Notes under the pieces: model-generated
Seen by the model: the letters and a program-made list of their open reading frames with translations, nothing else
What the model was told of the DNA's origin: nothing
The model's database searches: none
Part shown: positions 10,547 to 37,833 of the stretch, piece by piece
Layout of the letters: each line of letters begins with the position of its first letter
How positions within the stretch are numbered: position 1 is the first letter of the stretch
DNA from: Glandiceps talaboti
Taxonomy: Eukaryota > Hemichordata > Enteropneusta > Spengelidae
Assembly: GCF_964340395.1 (NCBI RefSeq)
Contig: NC_135556.1
Coordinates: 3,956,001 to 4,020,000, forward strand
Length of the DNA: 64,000 nt
Direction: 5' to 3'
Made by a program: the position numbers and the translations under genes

Positions 10547-10929
10547 GAGGGATTGGAAGTCAGAGACGATGATATTACGGATGCTCCAGTTGTTTGATAT
10601 TGTCATTGTTGTACTCGATATTGTACAATCATAGACAGTGGAGGGGAGACTCCACTGTATTCAATGGCGGATCAGTGTTGTACGTTTACTTTTCCCATAA
10701 GTGTAACAATTGAAATGTTAGTAGCTTTAATTGTTATATAAACACAAAGATTATCACCTCCTTGTTCAGGTCACTGAATGATAGTCTGTCCGATCAATCA
10801 TACGAAAAAGACGTACCACCAGTCAAGTTCTTATTTCGGTTCAACAGCCTGCGTTTACGGTAATCATAAAATGTTAATATTTTTTACATGATAACAACGA
10901 AAATTGAATTATTTTGCGCCCGGGGTCTA
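10547..10929. other. No gene seen
   Basis: Non-repetitive sequence between MITE M1 and the 165-bp tandem repeat. No open frame with support. Confidence 0.35.
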
Positions 10930-11270
10930 ATGTACAAGGGACTGGAACATCGTGTAAATAGTTTTGATTGTATGGTAATTAGTATTAATTTCCACAACCT
11001 CGGCTAATTTATGAACTTAGAAGGACCTTTAAAACGCGTTAATTATTGTAAATATCCGATATATCCTTGGTACAAAATTTTTACTCGGCTAGGGACTGGT
11101 ATGTCGTGTACATAATTCTGATTGTATGGCATTTAATATTAATTTCCTGGTTATACCATACAACCTCGGCTAATGTATACATTTAGAAGGACATTTAAAA
11201 CGCGTTAATTATTGTAAATATCCAATATATACTTGGTACAATTGTTTTACTCGGCCAGGGACTGGTATAT
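10930..11270. repeat. Tandem repeat, period about 165 bp
   Basis: Two copies plus a partial third, marked by GGGACTGG near 10939, 11092 and 11258, by CAACCTCGGCTAAT and by AAAACGCGTTAATTATTGTA. The last unit runs into the long hairpin that follows. Confidence 0.75.
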
Positions 11271-11358
11271 CGTGTACATATTTCTGATTGTATGCGAAGG
11301 ATATATCCGCTAATTATCGCGGATATATCCTTCGTATACAATCACAAATATGTACACG
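11271..11358. repeat. Long hairpin, 40-bp arms
   Basis: Arms 11271-11310 and 11319-11358 match at 38 of 40 positions around an 8-base loop. The core is GAAGGATATATCCGC. The left arm is the end of the 165-bp unit, so the hairpin may mark an inversion point of that repeat. Confidence 0.85.
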
Positions 11359-11359
11359 A

Positions 11360-11700
11360 TAATCATGATTTACTCCATTTAGATCAATCACATAGGTTCT
11401 ATTTCTAACGGTATGGAATAAATTAGAATCGTCTGCGTACAATCTAAAATCAAAAACACTTGATAATGACGGGATATCGTTTATGTAAATTAAAAATAAT
11501 GATGGGCCTAAAATTGAGCCTTGTGGGACACCACAAACTACACTCCTTTTCTTTTGATGGCAACAAACTGTCCTCTAAGATAGTTTTGCATCCATTGTAG
11601 AGGCAAACCTATGATTCCATAGTATTCCAATTTCGCAAGCAAGATATTATGATTTATATTATAATACCTTGAGAAAGAATTTTTATTCGAAACGTCGGAT
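11360..11700 (-). mobile_element. LINE reverse-transcriptase fragment, broken
   Basis: On the minus strand the sequence encodes LPLQWMQNYLRGQ, then after a frameshift GVPQGSILGPSLFLIYINDI and YADDSNLF. These are the RT finger/palm motifs of non-LTR retrotransposons, with the catalytic YADD intact. Only about 100 codons remain and the frame is shifted just before GVPQGS. It resembles Jockey/CR1-type LINEs. A non-functional relic. Confidence 0.85.
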
Positions 11701-11748
11701 TTTACATATATTTATTCGGACTGTCTCACAATTTCCTTATGCATTTCT

Positions 11749-11970
11749 ATGTATGTATGTATGTATGTATGTATGTATGTATGTATGTATGTATGTATGT
11801 ATGTATGTATGTATGTATGTATGTGTATGTGTGTGTATATAATTATGTATGTATGTATGTATGTATGTATGTATGTATGTATGTATGTATGTATGTATGT
11901 ATGTATGTATGTATGTGTGTGTGTGTGTGTGTATGTGTGTATGTGTATGTGTATGTGTGTGTGTAATGTT
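11749..11970. repeat. (TATG)n microsatellite with (TG)n
   Basis: About 220 bases of TATG/GTATGT units with an interruption near 11825-11843. The MYVC frames are artefacts. Confidence 0.95.
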
Positions 11971-12289
11971 TGTAGAAAGCTGTTATGACTATAAAATGTT
12001 GAGGGGGAAGGGATTCACAAATGTCAAGGAGGTAAGGATATGATGTTACTCCAAAGCCAGAATTTATGCTCATAGATTTTGGGAGTAACTCATACCCTTG
12101 CTAATGACTATTTAGAATACAGAAATGAACTTTAGGGACTGGTCAGTTTCTCAGCCTGTGGGGGGGGGGGGTTGGATTCTTAAATCGGGCCGACAAAAAG
12201 CCACTGACCACCTATCTATAAAACCAAAAAACAGGCTGACCCCCTATCACTTACTTCTAAAACATGATGACCCCCCCCCCCCATATACA

Positions 12290-13280
12290 TCCCCTAGAAG
12301 CCCTGGAGCTTTTTTACTCTGAAAAGCCACTTTTGAGACTATTCAGACCCTTTCAGACAATAATTTCCAAGCTTTACAAGACAGCACCGACATGTAAAAA
12401 GCAACTACATAGGGTTGAAATATTTGTGAAATATACTTTGATAGCATCTTGACAGTAAGATATAGGGGGAAGAGCTTGAGACTGGGATGTGTATACCTCG
12501 TGTGTGTGTGTGTGGGGGGGGGGGTCCTAGGTCTCCCCCTAGAAGCCCTGGAGCTTTACTCTGAAAAGTCCATTTTGAGACTATGCAGACCCTTTCAGAC
12601 AATAATTTCCAAGCCTTACAAGACAGGACCAATATATGTAAAAAACAAAACAAAACAACAACAACAAAAAAACCAAACACACAAACCCAACTACATAGGG
12701 TTGAAATACTTTTGAAATATATTGTGATAGCATCTTGACAGTAAGAGGGGAAGAGCTTGAGACTGGGATATGTCTAGTCTATCTGCTAGACCTCGGATGT
12801 TATTCCGATAGAATACGACACCACCAAACATCGCTATCGAGGATGGATTCGGGCAAGCCCTCACTGCGAATTTCGTTCGCTTACAGTATCGAAAGAAAGC
12901 CCGAACGTCTAGCAGCAAGACTAGGATATGTCCACCTCATGTGGGGGTCCAAGGGGGTCTCTCTCTAGAAGCCCTGGGGGATTTTTGTTCTGAAAGCCAA
13001 TATTTAGGCTATTCAGACCCTTTCAAGCAATAACTTAATCCATGCTTTACAAGTCTTAGACCATCAAGTATCAGAAACTATCCTATTATAACTTACATAG
13101 GGTTGAAATATGTTCAGGTATATAACTGGTATCATTATATATATGTAGTAAAGGTCAGCACATCTAATGGTAGTATCATTGGTAGGGGAGATTTCTGGCA
13201 AACATGCCAATATCATATCAAATTAGAATAGGATGAAAATATTTAAGAAAAGTTTAATACCATTATGACAGTAAAAAGGT
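12290..13280. repeat. Tandem array of a repeat of about 240 bp, three copies
   Basis: Copies near 12290-12535, 12537-12925 (interrupted by MITE M1) and 12965-13270 share CTAGAAGCCCTGG, TCTGAAAAGCC, CAGACCCTTTCA, ACATAGGGTTGAAATA and a stretch around CATCTTGACAGTAAGA. A fourth, dispersed copy lies at about 18640-18910. Copies contain poly-G or poly-C runs. Not coding. Confidence 0.75.
12775..12923. mobile_element. MITE family M1, compact 149-bp copy
   Basis: Ends TAGTCTATCTGCTAGAC and GTCTAGCAGCAAGACTA form terminal inverted repeats. The perfect 9-bp duplication GGATATGTC lies at 12766-12774 and 12924-12932. The tandem-repeat paralogue near 12481-12500 shows the matching empty site, which confirms the borders. 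Confidence 0.9.
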
Positions 13281-14220
13281 TGCTGGTGCATCTGATTGTT
13301 GGTTGAATGCATGGGTGACCTCTGGGGATGAGGGAGTCCTTTGTGTTTTCCCCTGGCAGATCTGCAGTTGTTTTGCTTCTATTAAGGCAATGTTTAGGTT
13401 ATTCATAGCCTTATTCAAGCTTCGAAAAGCTAACGTAAATGTAAGTTTAAATGAAGTTTCCCATATCACACAAAAATGGGCCCGTAACACTTGGTTTAGG
13501 GGCATTAATATTGCATGTATAGTAAAGTCACCGGTGTGTTAGAGAACTTTAGATGGTCATACCTAGTGTATAATCATGATAATAGAAACTGGAATCTGAT
13601 GAGATATGGTGATGTGTGGTGTCAATAATTAATATATATATCATGTCGTGTCCAAAGTAGAAAGTGTATTAATCCCTTCGATTCTGACGTGTTCATACTG
13701 ACGAGTAGAACAATTTAGATTAACTTCTTTTATAAACTCTCTATGAAGATTACCATTACGAAACCTTCAAGTTCACTTTTGCCGCAAAGTGCAATGTAAG
13801 TGAAGCACTGATTGTGAAACAGCAAAGCATTTACATAACATGTTCTGTAACTAGTGTGGTAGCTAGGTAATACATGTATATGTATATGTATATGTATATG
13901 TAGTTATGTTTTAACTAAATAAGTATTTAAAGAATTTATGTGAGAAACAGGGACAAGAATAAATATTTACATGTACCACATTTCAGACAAAGCTATATGC
14001 CATAGCAGAAAAGGATTATATTCTTCGATCACAATCCAAAACACAATGACCCCTCCCCCATCCACAATTTTCAAAACAACATGACCCCCCCCACCTGCCA
14101 ATTTCAAAAACAGAGTGACCCCTCCTCGCCCCCCCCCCCCCCCCAGGCCGAAGAAACTGACCGGACCCCAGGCTTAGGTCACTAAATTCAACTCACGTCT
14201 TGTCTATTCTGTCCTTTATT
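13281..14220. other. No gene seen
   Basis: Overlapping opposite-strand frames at 13263-13542 have no homology. Near 13838-13882 a motif TAACTAGTGTGGTAGCTAGG precedes a TGTATA repeat and recurs before the (TA)n tract at 20826-20866. Several poly-C/poly-G runs lie near 14040-14150. Confidence 0.35.
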
Positions 14221-14414
14221 GTCTAAGTTGTGTTCAAGCTGCATACACAACGGTAAGTCATGCAACCAGATGCATGTAGCTCAATATTGTACACAACCCT
14301 GGGCATGTTTATGTTGTGGCCATATTGTCCGTTATGTGGCTCGGTTAGACAAGATATGACAGAAAATGCAAGAATAGACATAGATCCAAAGATATTGACC
14401 AGTTTGATTTCAGT

Positions 14415-14525
14415 GACATATATAATTATAATCTTATTTCGTCGAGACTTTATTGACTTCTTCAGTTGTCTGATTATGGCAAGTTTTCGCAAGGTGTTAA
14501 TGGCGTCACATGATTACTGATCAAT
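14415..14525 (-). repeat. Inverted-repeat partner of 14835-14965
   Basis: Read on the minus strand it shares ATGTGACGCCATTAACACC, then CTGAAGAAGTC...CGACGAAAT, with the plus-strand segment at 14835-14965. The CTGAAGA...GAAA spacing is reminiscent of the terminal-repeat motif of Penelope-like elements, some of which contain hammerhead ribozymes. The stem pairing is not convincing here. Confidence 0.45.
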
Positions 14526-14834
14526 ACAGTGTAATTCCTGCAATGGTTCCTATATTGGATAAAGTGGGGGGGGGGGGGCAACTAAAAACCAGGGTAGAAC
14601 ACAACAAATCGATTAAGGAAAATTAAAGACAATGATATTAGCAGTGGCGGAACATTGATGGAGCTGAGGACACCAAGTAGATATTGGAGCTCTAGGTTAC
14701 CAAATAATGCATAAAGAGACTATGGATTCACGTATACATCAAGGCAGTGGCGGGAGGCAATCTCTACCCGAAGGGAGAAACCAACTGGAACCGAGATAAG
14801 GGTTGCAGCTGTCACACGCATACGACCAGGTCAT
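14526..14834. other. Spacer between inverted repeats
   Basis: Holds a poly-G run near 14567-14578 and no coding signal. It may be the interior of a small foldback element whose arms are 14415-14525 and 14835-14965. Confidence 0.3.
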
Positions 14835-14965
14835 TGGTCAATAAAATCACGTGACGCCATTAACACCTGGCGAAAAACATTCTCCACTGAAGAAAGTCCT
14901 GAACTGAGTCAGTCGAGGCGAGTCGAAACATTTACGTGGATAAGGTAAGATTGTGATAAAATAAC
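14835..14965 (+). repeat. Inverted-repeat partner of 14415-14525
   Basis: Contains CACGTGACGCCATTAACACC, CACTGAAGAAAGTCCTGAAC and GAGTCGAAACATTTACG. The match to the left arm is imperfect and extends about 110-130 bases. Confidence 0.45.
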
Positions 14966-16079
14966 CGTGGCGTGTATATATAAGAAGAGACATTTTGAGC
15001 ATTTCTAGTACTTTATCCATTCGGCAAGTCGCACAAATTTGCAAAAAAAATGATTTGGCGAAACTGTTGGCGATACGATTTTCAATTCACTGAATTTGCA
15101 CGACTCCACTCAGCTCCGAGGTGACTGCTACACTCTAAAATTAGGTATCTGGTTCATTTGATTACCGCTAGTTCTTTCACGGCAACACTGACCACAAATT
15201 GACGTGAATATTACCGGTATGTTCGTTCATTCAACGTTTGTTTTGTTGGAAAATAGCTCGAAGCAACTTCGTCAAACCGAACACGATCGGACTCCAATCG
15301 GAGCCATTCGGGAAAAACATGAATTACGTCACCATTAGAATGAAGTTTGTCAAGAACTAACGAATCGAAAGTGAAGTGCTACAAATTCATTTTAAAAGTA
15401 GCTGATTTTTACACATCATAAAATCATGCTATACGACATCTTCGAAAATCGTGGGAAAATTTTGTGACTCTTTTAATAGAATGTAAATCCTTTGGAAGAG
15501 TAAAGTTGAATTTTAGTCCGGCTTGCCCGGGCTGCTGGCATACGGGGAGTAATCACCGGGACTTGATTTTGATAATTAATTGTACCGTGCACCTTCTAGC
15601 GCGCGTCTGCAAGCAGGACTCGACTTTAGCTGCAATAATTGTAGCGTCTTGTTGCGGTTTTGATGTTTCTTTTCGTCTGTTTTGGTGACTTTTTAAGTTT
15701 TATATTAGTGTTTAACCCGCACCTAATCCATCACAAATTGACAGGCTGTCAAATGATTTAGACCTTTCTCATGTTTCTAGGACTGCAGGAGGGGAATATT
15801 ATATCTTGCGCCGAAATTCTTGTGTCTGATAGGAAGCAGTCCTGATTTTTATGAGGGTCACAAGGCCATAATATTAATAATGCATAAAAGACGCAATATA
15901 TTGCGTCATGTAATACTACATTTTACCATTTTAAAGCCCTAACTTAATGGCTAATATTCACTGAAAGTGGCTAAAACTTCTTGAGATTGGCTAAATCAGT
16001 AGCTAAATGTTTTAATTTGCTAGATGCAGCCGCTAGTTGTACATGTGTTTAACTTTGTCATTCATTTATATCTACACAG
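14966..16079. other. Upstream region of the chimeric gene; no exon identified
   Basis: The first recognised coding exon at 16080 begins after a pyrimidine-rich acceptor, so a 5' untranslated exon or promoter is expected here. Nothing decisive is seen. An 18-bp palindrome GACGCAATATATTGCGTC lies near 15890-15907. Confidence 0.3.
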
Positions 16080-31805
<15,726 letters not shown>

Positions 31806-31888
31806 CAGTGTGTTTTATAATCTCCTATTTATTACAACAAACACTACATGGTAATCACTGAGTCTATTATTTGTTGCCTTCCTTCCAG

Positions 31889-31968
31889 ACGCGGTAATTT
31901 TGTACGTCGTATCTTTGAAGGCTGCCTTAGGTGTTTGAAGAAACTAAAATTTGACCAGATTGAAAAAG
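31889..31968 (+). CDS. Alternative downstream exon in phase with exon 12
   Basis: Acceptor CCTTCCTTCCAG (strong pyrimidine tract), donor AAAG|GTAATC, phase 2 to 1. Encodes a basic RGNFVRRIFEGCLRCLKKLK then FDQIEKG. It has exon-like properties and the phase fits exon 12, but no family was recognised and no continuing exon was found. Confidence 0.35.
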
Positions 31969-32099
31969 GTAATCTGCTGTCCCTTGTAGGAAGAAGAAGG
32001 TATAAGACTTTATATTCTGCCTTACTATGAAAATAAGGAGTTAAAAACCATTTGAGGTTTAAATGACAACTTAGGGGTTTATACCTAGTCCAAAAAGTC

Positions 32100-32670
32100 A
32101 AAAACTGAAGTTCGATTTTTAGCACAACTGAACGAATAAGGGGTTCAGTAGTGCTGTAATCATGATGTGGTGTCTGTCCATCAGTCTTGTTTGTGAGTGT
32201 GTGCAACTGCCATGCCAATTGTTTTGAAATTTGGTGGCGATGTTCCCTTTGGTGTGTCTAATTGGGAAATTGTTGAAATCTCAATTGATTGGACCAGCGG
32301 TGTGTGTTTTGGGTAAATCTAGGTCTGAATGGTACCACAGGGTTTATTCACCTTCTTGGCTTTGGCACCAAGATTAACATGTTTGAGATTGTTTGAACAC
32401 ACTGTTATTAGCACAGCTGAACTATATTCATTCATTCATTCATTCATGTTATAGATCTGATGGTGTCTTGTCCATCTGTCTGCCTAACTGTGAGTGACTT
32501 AAAGTCAAAACCATTGGCATGAGTATTTTGATATTTGGTGTAACAGTTGCATATTGCAAAATTATCAACAGTAATGGGTTGGCAAATGAATAAACATTCA
32601 TTTGAAAAAAATATGCCAATATGGCAAGCAACATGACCATGCCCATAGCAACAGTCAAATACCTGTGTGA
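32100..32670. repeat. Dispersed repeat R1 copies
   Basis: Two 5' parts (near 32112 and 32405, GAACGAATAAGGGGTTCAGT and CAGCTGAACTATATTC) and one 115-bp unit with GCAAGCAACATGACCATGCC. Followed near 32680-32740 by TTTAATTTCTTTAATAAATG, possibly another retroelement 3' end. Confidence 0.65.
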
Positions 32671-34635
32671 TAAAAATAATGATTTAATTTCTTTAATAAA
32701 TGTGCACTACACTGTCTCAGTGCTCTTTACAATACTCCAAAAATGAAGAAAAATGGATTTAATGACAACAATATACATAGTTAATTTATATTGGTGTGAC
32801 ATTTATGAATATGAAATTGTTTGTTACTAGATACAATGAGAAAGTGTGACAGTAGGCACTTTCATTGGGATCAGCCTATTCATTTTGTAATAGACTTACC
32901 AGCTGAGACAAGTTTGTGCAACAATAGAGTGAAAAAAATATTTAACACCGGGTCATCCCATTCAGTGTTATCTTAATAAGGATTACAAGAGAGTATTCAT
33001 TTGTTGTGGACCATCTATTTCTATAGCCCTGCCAAACAACCTTTTTTTACACCTCAACGGTACTTCTAAACTAGATGGGACTGTAACCCTGATCACATGT
33101 ACAGTAGTTGTGTATCCACAGATCCTATGGTGTCTATGGTGTATCGCAACATTCAGTCATTCCTTTTTCTCCACGTCCCCAGTATATAAATTGTCCATAA
33201 ACTCCTCCCCAGTCTTCTCATATTTTTTTCCGATGGCCAATGTGAAGATATATCAGAAATTCCTCAATCCGTGTCATTATTTCCACGACTTTGTTGGACA
33301 ATCAAATGAGTAAACATTAAACAACAACAAGACCCCACCCATAGCAACAGTCAAATAATGGTGCATATTGCATAGGTATCAAATATATATTGGTATGTGC
33401 TGTGGATAAAATTTTTTTTGAATATCACAAATTTTATAGCTACATGTGCTACTATACCATTGGTGCTATGATTAGACGACACATTTACAAAATTAATGTT
33501 TCATGTTGTTCTGAAAACTCCAAATTGATGAAGATAAACATTTAATCAATATCACATGCAAAATGTAGGAAACCAGATGTTATTTCTTTGTTATACATTT
33601 TATAGAGTTTGAGAATTACAATTTCCACATTTTATGTGTGAAATACCAGCCGGTCACTGTGATCAATACAATACTGTAATGACACGGGATACCATTTCCT
33701 ACTATTCAAAGGTCATTCCCTTCTTTCTAAATCTATCGCTACATTATTTCCTGCCTAAATAACTACATATATTGCCAAAGTGACTGGAATTTAACACTTT
33801 TTAGGAAAAAATGATCTGCCAAGCTCTTTCACTTCTGTACTGACGCATGTGCAGCATGGCCAAGAGGGCCACCATCTTTGAAGTGCAAACATCCATTAAA
33901 GAACACATTAAAGGCTGGCCATCGTTATCAATATTGTTTGGTTCAGCTTATAAAATAGAAAGGCTTCAATCTGTTTCCAGAAAGATTTTACCCTTTTGCA
34001 ATCAATAACAATATTGGAAAGGTCGTTTTCATGCCATTACAAATGCTGCACTTACTGTTTTGTGTAATTTTCCATCATTCTATATAAATTGACATCATGG
34101 TGTGAAATATCACACTTGGTAGTATTTATTAGTTGCTACCAATTTGTTTAAAATCAGGTCTCCATTCAGTCACATATTAATGTATTTGAGGGGTACATGT
34201 CTTCTACAAAGATTTGTTTTGTCATGTTTAGAAGTCAAAAAAAAGTGAAAAAAAATTTTTTTTCAGAACACACTTTAAAAGAGATTCTGGTACAAAACAC
34301 ACATTGAGGAGGTATGTTATCTTTTCGGCTGCTGAGGACTATTTTAACACACAAAGTAAACTGCCAAGTTTCCTATTGATAATATATATTTTCTTATCAA
34401 TGGCAATGCTTATCCCCTTATTAATGGGATCAGTTGAAAAGTATGTCTCAAGTGATTTAATTGGTTGCTCGCGTTGTACCACCATACAAGTCATATCACA
34501 GTGTTTTCCAGGAACCAATCCACAAACCTGCAGTTTTGCCAACATTTAGAGTTAGGCCTGCCACATTACCAAACTTATTAACAATATTTATTACACCAGC
34601 AATGAAAGTTTCATCAGACACCAATATGGTAAAAA
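32671..34635. other. No gene seen
   Basis: AT-rich, with one R1 unit at about 33296-33390. A short possible exon at 34267-34311 (TTTCAG...GAG|GTATGT) has no homology and a stop in the phase offered by 31968. Overlapping opposite-strand frames near 34304-34549 have no recognised features. Confidence 0.35.
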
Positions 34636-34639
34636 TGTA

Positions 34640-34936
34640 CTAACATCAACCACCTGTGAAATATACACATGTCTAAGTAGTGTCATTAACCATCTGTGAA
34701 AGATACGTATGTCTAAGTAGTCATCAACCATCTGTGAAATCTACGTATGTCTAAGTAGTGTTATCAACCACCTGTAAAATATACGTATGTCAAAGTAGTG
34801 TCATCAACCACCTGTAAAATATACGTATGTCAAAGTAGTGTTATCAACCACCTGTAAAATATACGTATGTCAAAGTTGTGTCATCAACCACCTGTGAAAT
34901 ATACGTATGTCTAAGTAGTGTTATCAACCACCTGTA
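34640..34936. repeat. 40-bp satellite, about seven copies
   Basis: Period exactly 40 over most of the array, unit with CATCAACCACCTGTGAAATA and TACGTATGTCTAAGTAGTG. Units differ at a few positions (GAAA/TAAA, TCTAAG/TCAAAG). Confidence 0.9.
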
Positions 34937-35627
34937 GATGTTGCAGCCTTATAATGCCTAATGTTCGCTGCGACGCCTTATATCTAGAGAGTCACGTGTT
35001 TATAGTTCTACAAGCCCGTTTAGTTCCAATATCCTATAGCAGGTTACTCACCATACACTAAATCATCCATCTGTTGCCACACCAATTTCAAATTAAGCCA
35101 CAATGTCCACAATCCAAATATGGTATCAAATGAGAAATCCGTAATTTAATCGATGAAATCAAATACAACAACTTCTAGAAACTATTCTAATGTCCTATAA
35201 TTATTGGTAAGTCCAGATTCGTCCGATGTTGATTCACAGTCAATATATTGGTTGTTCGCTGAATGTATAAATACCTGTTTCCACAGTGTCTTAAATGATA
35301 GTCCAACAAGTTATTCACAGTCTTCTAAGTAAGGATGTCACTAGAGCCTTTGTTATAACTGGTCTAGCTGAGCCTTGTAATATTGAACTGGTGGATCCTC
35401 ACGGAGCCTCACAGAGCTTCACAGAGCCGTAAAACTATTGTGTTGTCACACTGCTCTCGAATAAAGTTTAAGTTCAAAAACACGTGTACCAAACATGGAA
35501 TGTATGGAATTTGAAACGATGCCCTCATAGGCTGAACTTGTAAATCAATTCATATGACTCAGTTATTCAATAATCTGAGGTTTGTTGACTGTCACCAGAC
35601 AAATACTATGATAGCAAATCTGGCATC
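34937..35627. mobile_element. 691-bp TA-flanked insertion in the satellite
   Basis: The satellite breaks at CCTGTA (34936) and resumes at TACAATATACGTATG (35628). Removing the insert with one TA restores CCTGTACAATATACG, one base from the unit's CCTGTAAAATATACG. The ends GATG...CATC are a 4-bp inverted repeat only. A TA duplication fits a Tc1/mariner-type event, but no transposase or long terminal repeat is visible. Confidence 0.5.
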
Positions 35628-35800
35628 TACAATATACGTATGTCTAAGAAGTGTCACCAACCATCTGTGAAATACATATGTCTAAGTAGTATCATCAACC
35701 ACCTGTGAAATCTATGTATGTCTAAGTAGTGTAATCAACCATCTGTGAAATCTACATATGTCTAAGTAGTGTCATGAACCATTACTGCCACTTGAATTAC
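35628..35800. repeat. 40-bp satellite, continuation (about four copies)
   Basis: Same unit and orientation as 34640-34936. Confidence 0.9.
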
Positions 35801-35819
35801 CCCTCCTTGAACATTCTCT

Positions 35820-36545
35820 AATTTCAAGCACAAAGTGAATGAATGGTTCATGGTAAAGTCTGTCTGTTTGTCCATCTGGATGTCTGTCTTGTTGATGATG
35901 CAAGTGATTTTGGTCTCAATCTAGTGGGGATGAACCCACAATTCAGGGTTTGATTAAATTTACCACACTGGAAGTAAGAAGAGTGTTGTTCAGTTTGTCT
36001 CTACTGGTTGAATTGGGTAAAAAATGGTAAAAAATGTGATGTTTGGTAAAAAAAACCGTATTAACTCAATAACTACAGGGCAGATCATTCTGAAATTTGA
36101 TGGGAACATTCTTAAGCATGTTAAAACTATGAAATATTCATGACATGATGACTCCAGGAGTGATATGCAAATTAGGTATAAAATGTGTCTTTTTGGTCAA
36201 ATTTTTTTAATTCCATTGTAAGTATTGAACAGATTGAGTTGAAATTTAGTGGGGATGCATCTGGGTATGTGTAGATGAAAGTGAATTCACAACATGATGA
36301 TCCCATTGGCAATGGGATTAGGTCTAAAAATCACAATTTTGATTTAAAACTTATATCTTGAAAGCTACATGGGCAATGGAGCATACAGTTGGTGGGGATT
36401 TTTGTGGAGGTGTTATGCTGCAGTTATAATGTTCCAAACTGATTGACAAAACTGGCCCTAGTAACCATAACCACACCCCTAACAACAGTGAATGATTCAT
36501 ATTACAATAAAGATATAAACATGTATGCAGACTTCAGTAAAATAT
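35820..36545. repeat. Dispersed repeat R1 plus SINE fragment
   Basis: 35930-36010 matches the middle of the SINE at 62344-62629 (TTCAGGGTTTGATTAAATTT, GTAAGAAGAGTGT). Around it lie R1 blocks, ending in a unit with GTAACCATAACCACACCCC that is shared with 48218-48300. Confidence 0.65.
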
Positions 36546-36564
36546 ACAACATTAGTTTGTCAAC

Positions 36565-37590
36565 TAATTATTATTATTATTATCACTTTATTCCAGATTA
36601 TAGGAAATAATCCATAGCAAAACAAACAACGGACAAAACACATTAAAATAGACGCTTACTCCAAATACTCCACAAAGCACGTGTGTACTGAAAGAGATAA
36701 AACAGCAACCACAAACGGGTTACTTGAGAGATGCAATCTGCTTAGAAAGCTAAGAGATTTTTTCCTAATGATCTCATCAAAAGTTAAAATTGAAAAGTTG
36801 ACAAACATTGCGCTATTGCTCTGAATAAAAGAATGTTTAACGCCCAACAATTTACGGAAAACCTATGAGTAAAGCTCTCTTGGCTGCATTAAAAGTATTT
36901 ACAGAGAAAATACTCCACAAATAAGAACAATAAGGAATATCACGAAAGACTGAACATAAGTGACGTTTAACAGAGAGGGACGCAAATTTAAAGTCACGAA
37001 TTAGAGCATTACCTCTGACATAAAAAAGTCGAGTCTGAGCCTGGATGTCCTCATTATCCTTGATGTCACAGGTGATCAAATGACCAAGGTATTTGTAAAC
37101 ATCGACGTAATTCAGCAATCTACCATTCAGGTAAATTGCAACTGGTCTGAGCCTACGTACATTAGGTTGAATTAGCATACAAACTGTCTTTTTCTCATTG
37201 AAAAGTATAGAAATAATTTCACCATATTGGCCACAAGTATTAGCAAGCATCTGCTGGCCATAGGCTCCAGTAGATATAATAACTAAATCATAAGCATAAA
37301 TTAAATGGTTCACTTTATAGCCACTGAGAAGGCAATGCCATAGGGAAGTGATGAATTTGAATTAAAAGATTCAGATAAACACCAATTCCATCTATACCAC
37401 AAAGTCTTGATACCTGTACATCAGCTCCGACTTCAATAAATAATATGGTTTCACCAAAACCCCAGTGGGCCATAATTCTGGACAGAGAACATTGTCCATA
37501 AAGCTTTCATTTACATCAATTCTAAACGATGAATTGTGTCGAAACAGGTTTTTGATTTGACACCATCTTGAAATGTTGCTGAACCGCACA
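36565..37590 (-). mobile_element. LINE 3' half (RT thumb and C-terminus), truncated, (AAT)n tail
   Basis: On the minus strand 37313-36852 encodes NHLIYAYDLVIIS (decayed YADDLVIIS), NEKKTVCM, YVDVYKYLGHLITCD and LFYVRGNALIRDFKFASLSV. After a frame change 36850-36656 reads LLGVKHSFIQSNSAMFVNFS, typical of the LINE C-terminal region. The element ends in an ATT/AAT trinucleotide tail at 36565-36585. The catalytic YADD is YAYD. A further frame at 37589-37392 (ELWPTGVLVKPYY) may belong to the same or another element. Confidence 0.85.
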
Positions 37591-37833
37591 TTTTGTTAAC
37601 GAAAGTCTTCACCTGATTAACAGTTGAAAAGCCATAATTTGTGTGACAATTGCTCTAAGACTTTCAATTTGATTTTTTGCACAACTGAATCATATGGAAA
37701 GCATGCAGAGAACAAAAAGTTATATGATAATCCTGTATTGCTGGCCTACTTTAGGGTCCACCATATACATGAATGTGCATTCATATCAAACTTCGTTTTA
37801 AAGAAAAAAAGTGTTAATTAAATGTTTTGTAGC

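Noticed and set aside
14835-14965. Confident hammerhead ribozyme
   Set aside because: CTGAAGA and GAAAC cores are present, but stem II pairing is poor by eye. Kept only as a low-interest finding.
34267-34311. Further exon of the chimeric gene
   Set aside because: Phase from 31968 gives a stop inside it, and other phases have no upstream partner.
34640-35800. CRISPR-like regular repeats with 40-bp period
   Set aside because: The units are contiguous without unique spacers, and the DNA is eukaryotic. It is a satellite.
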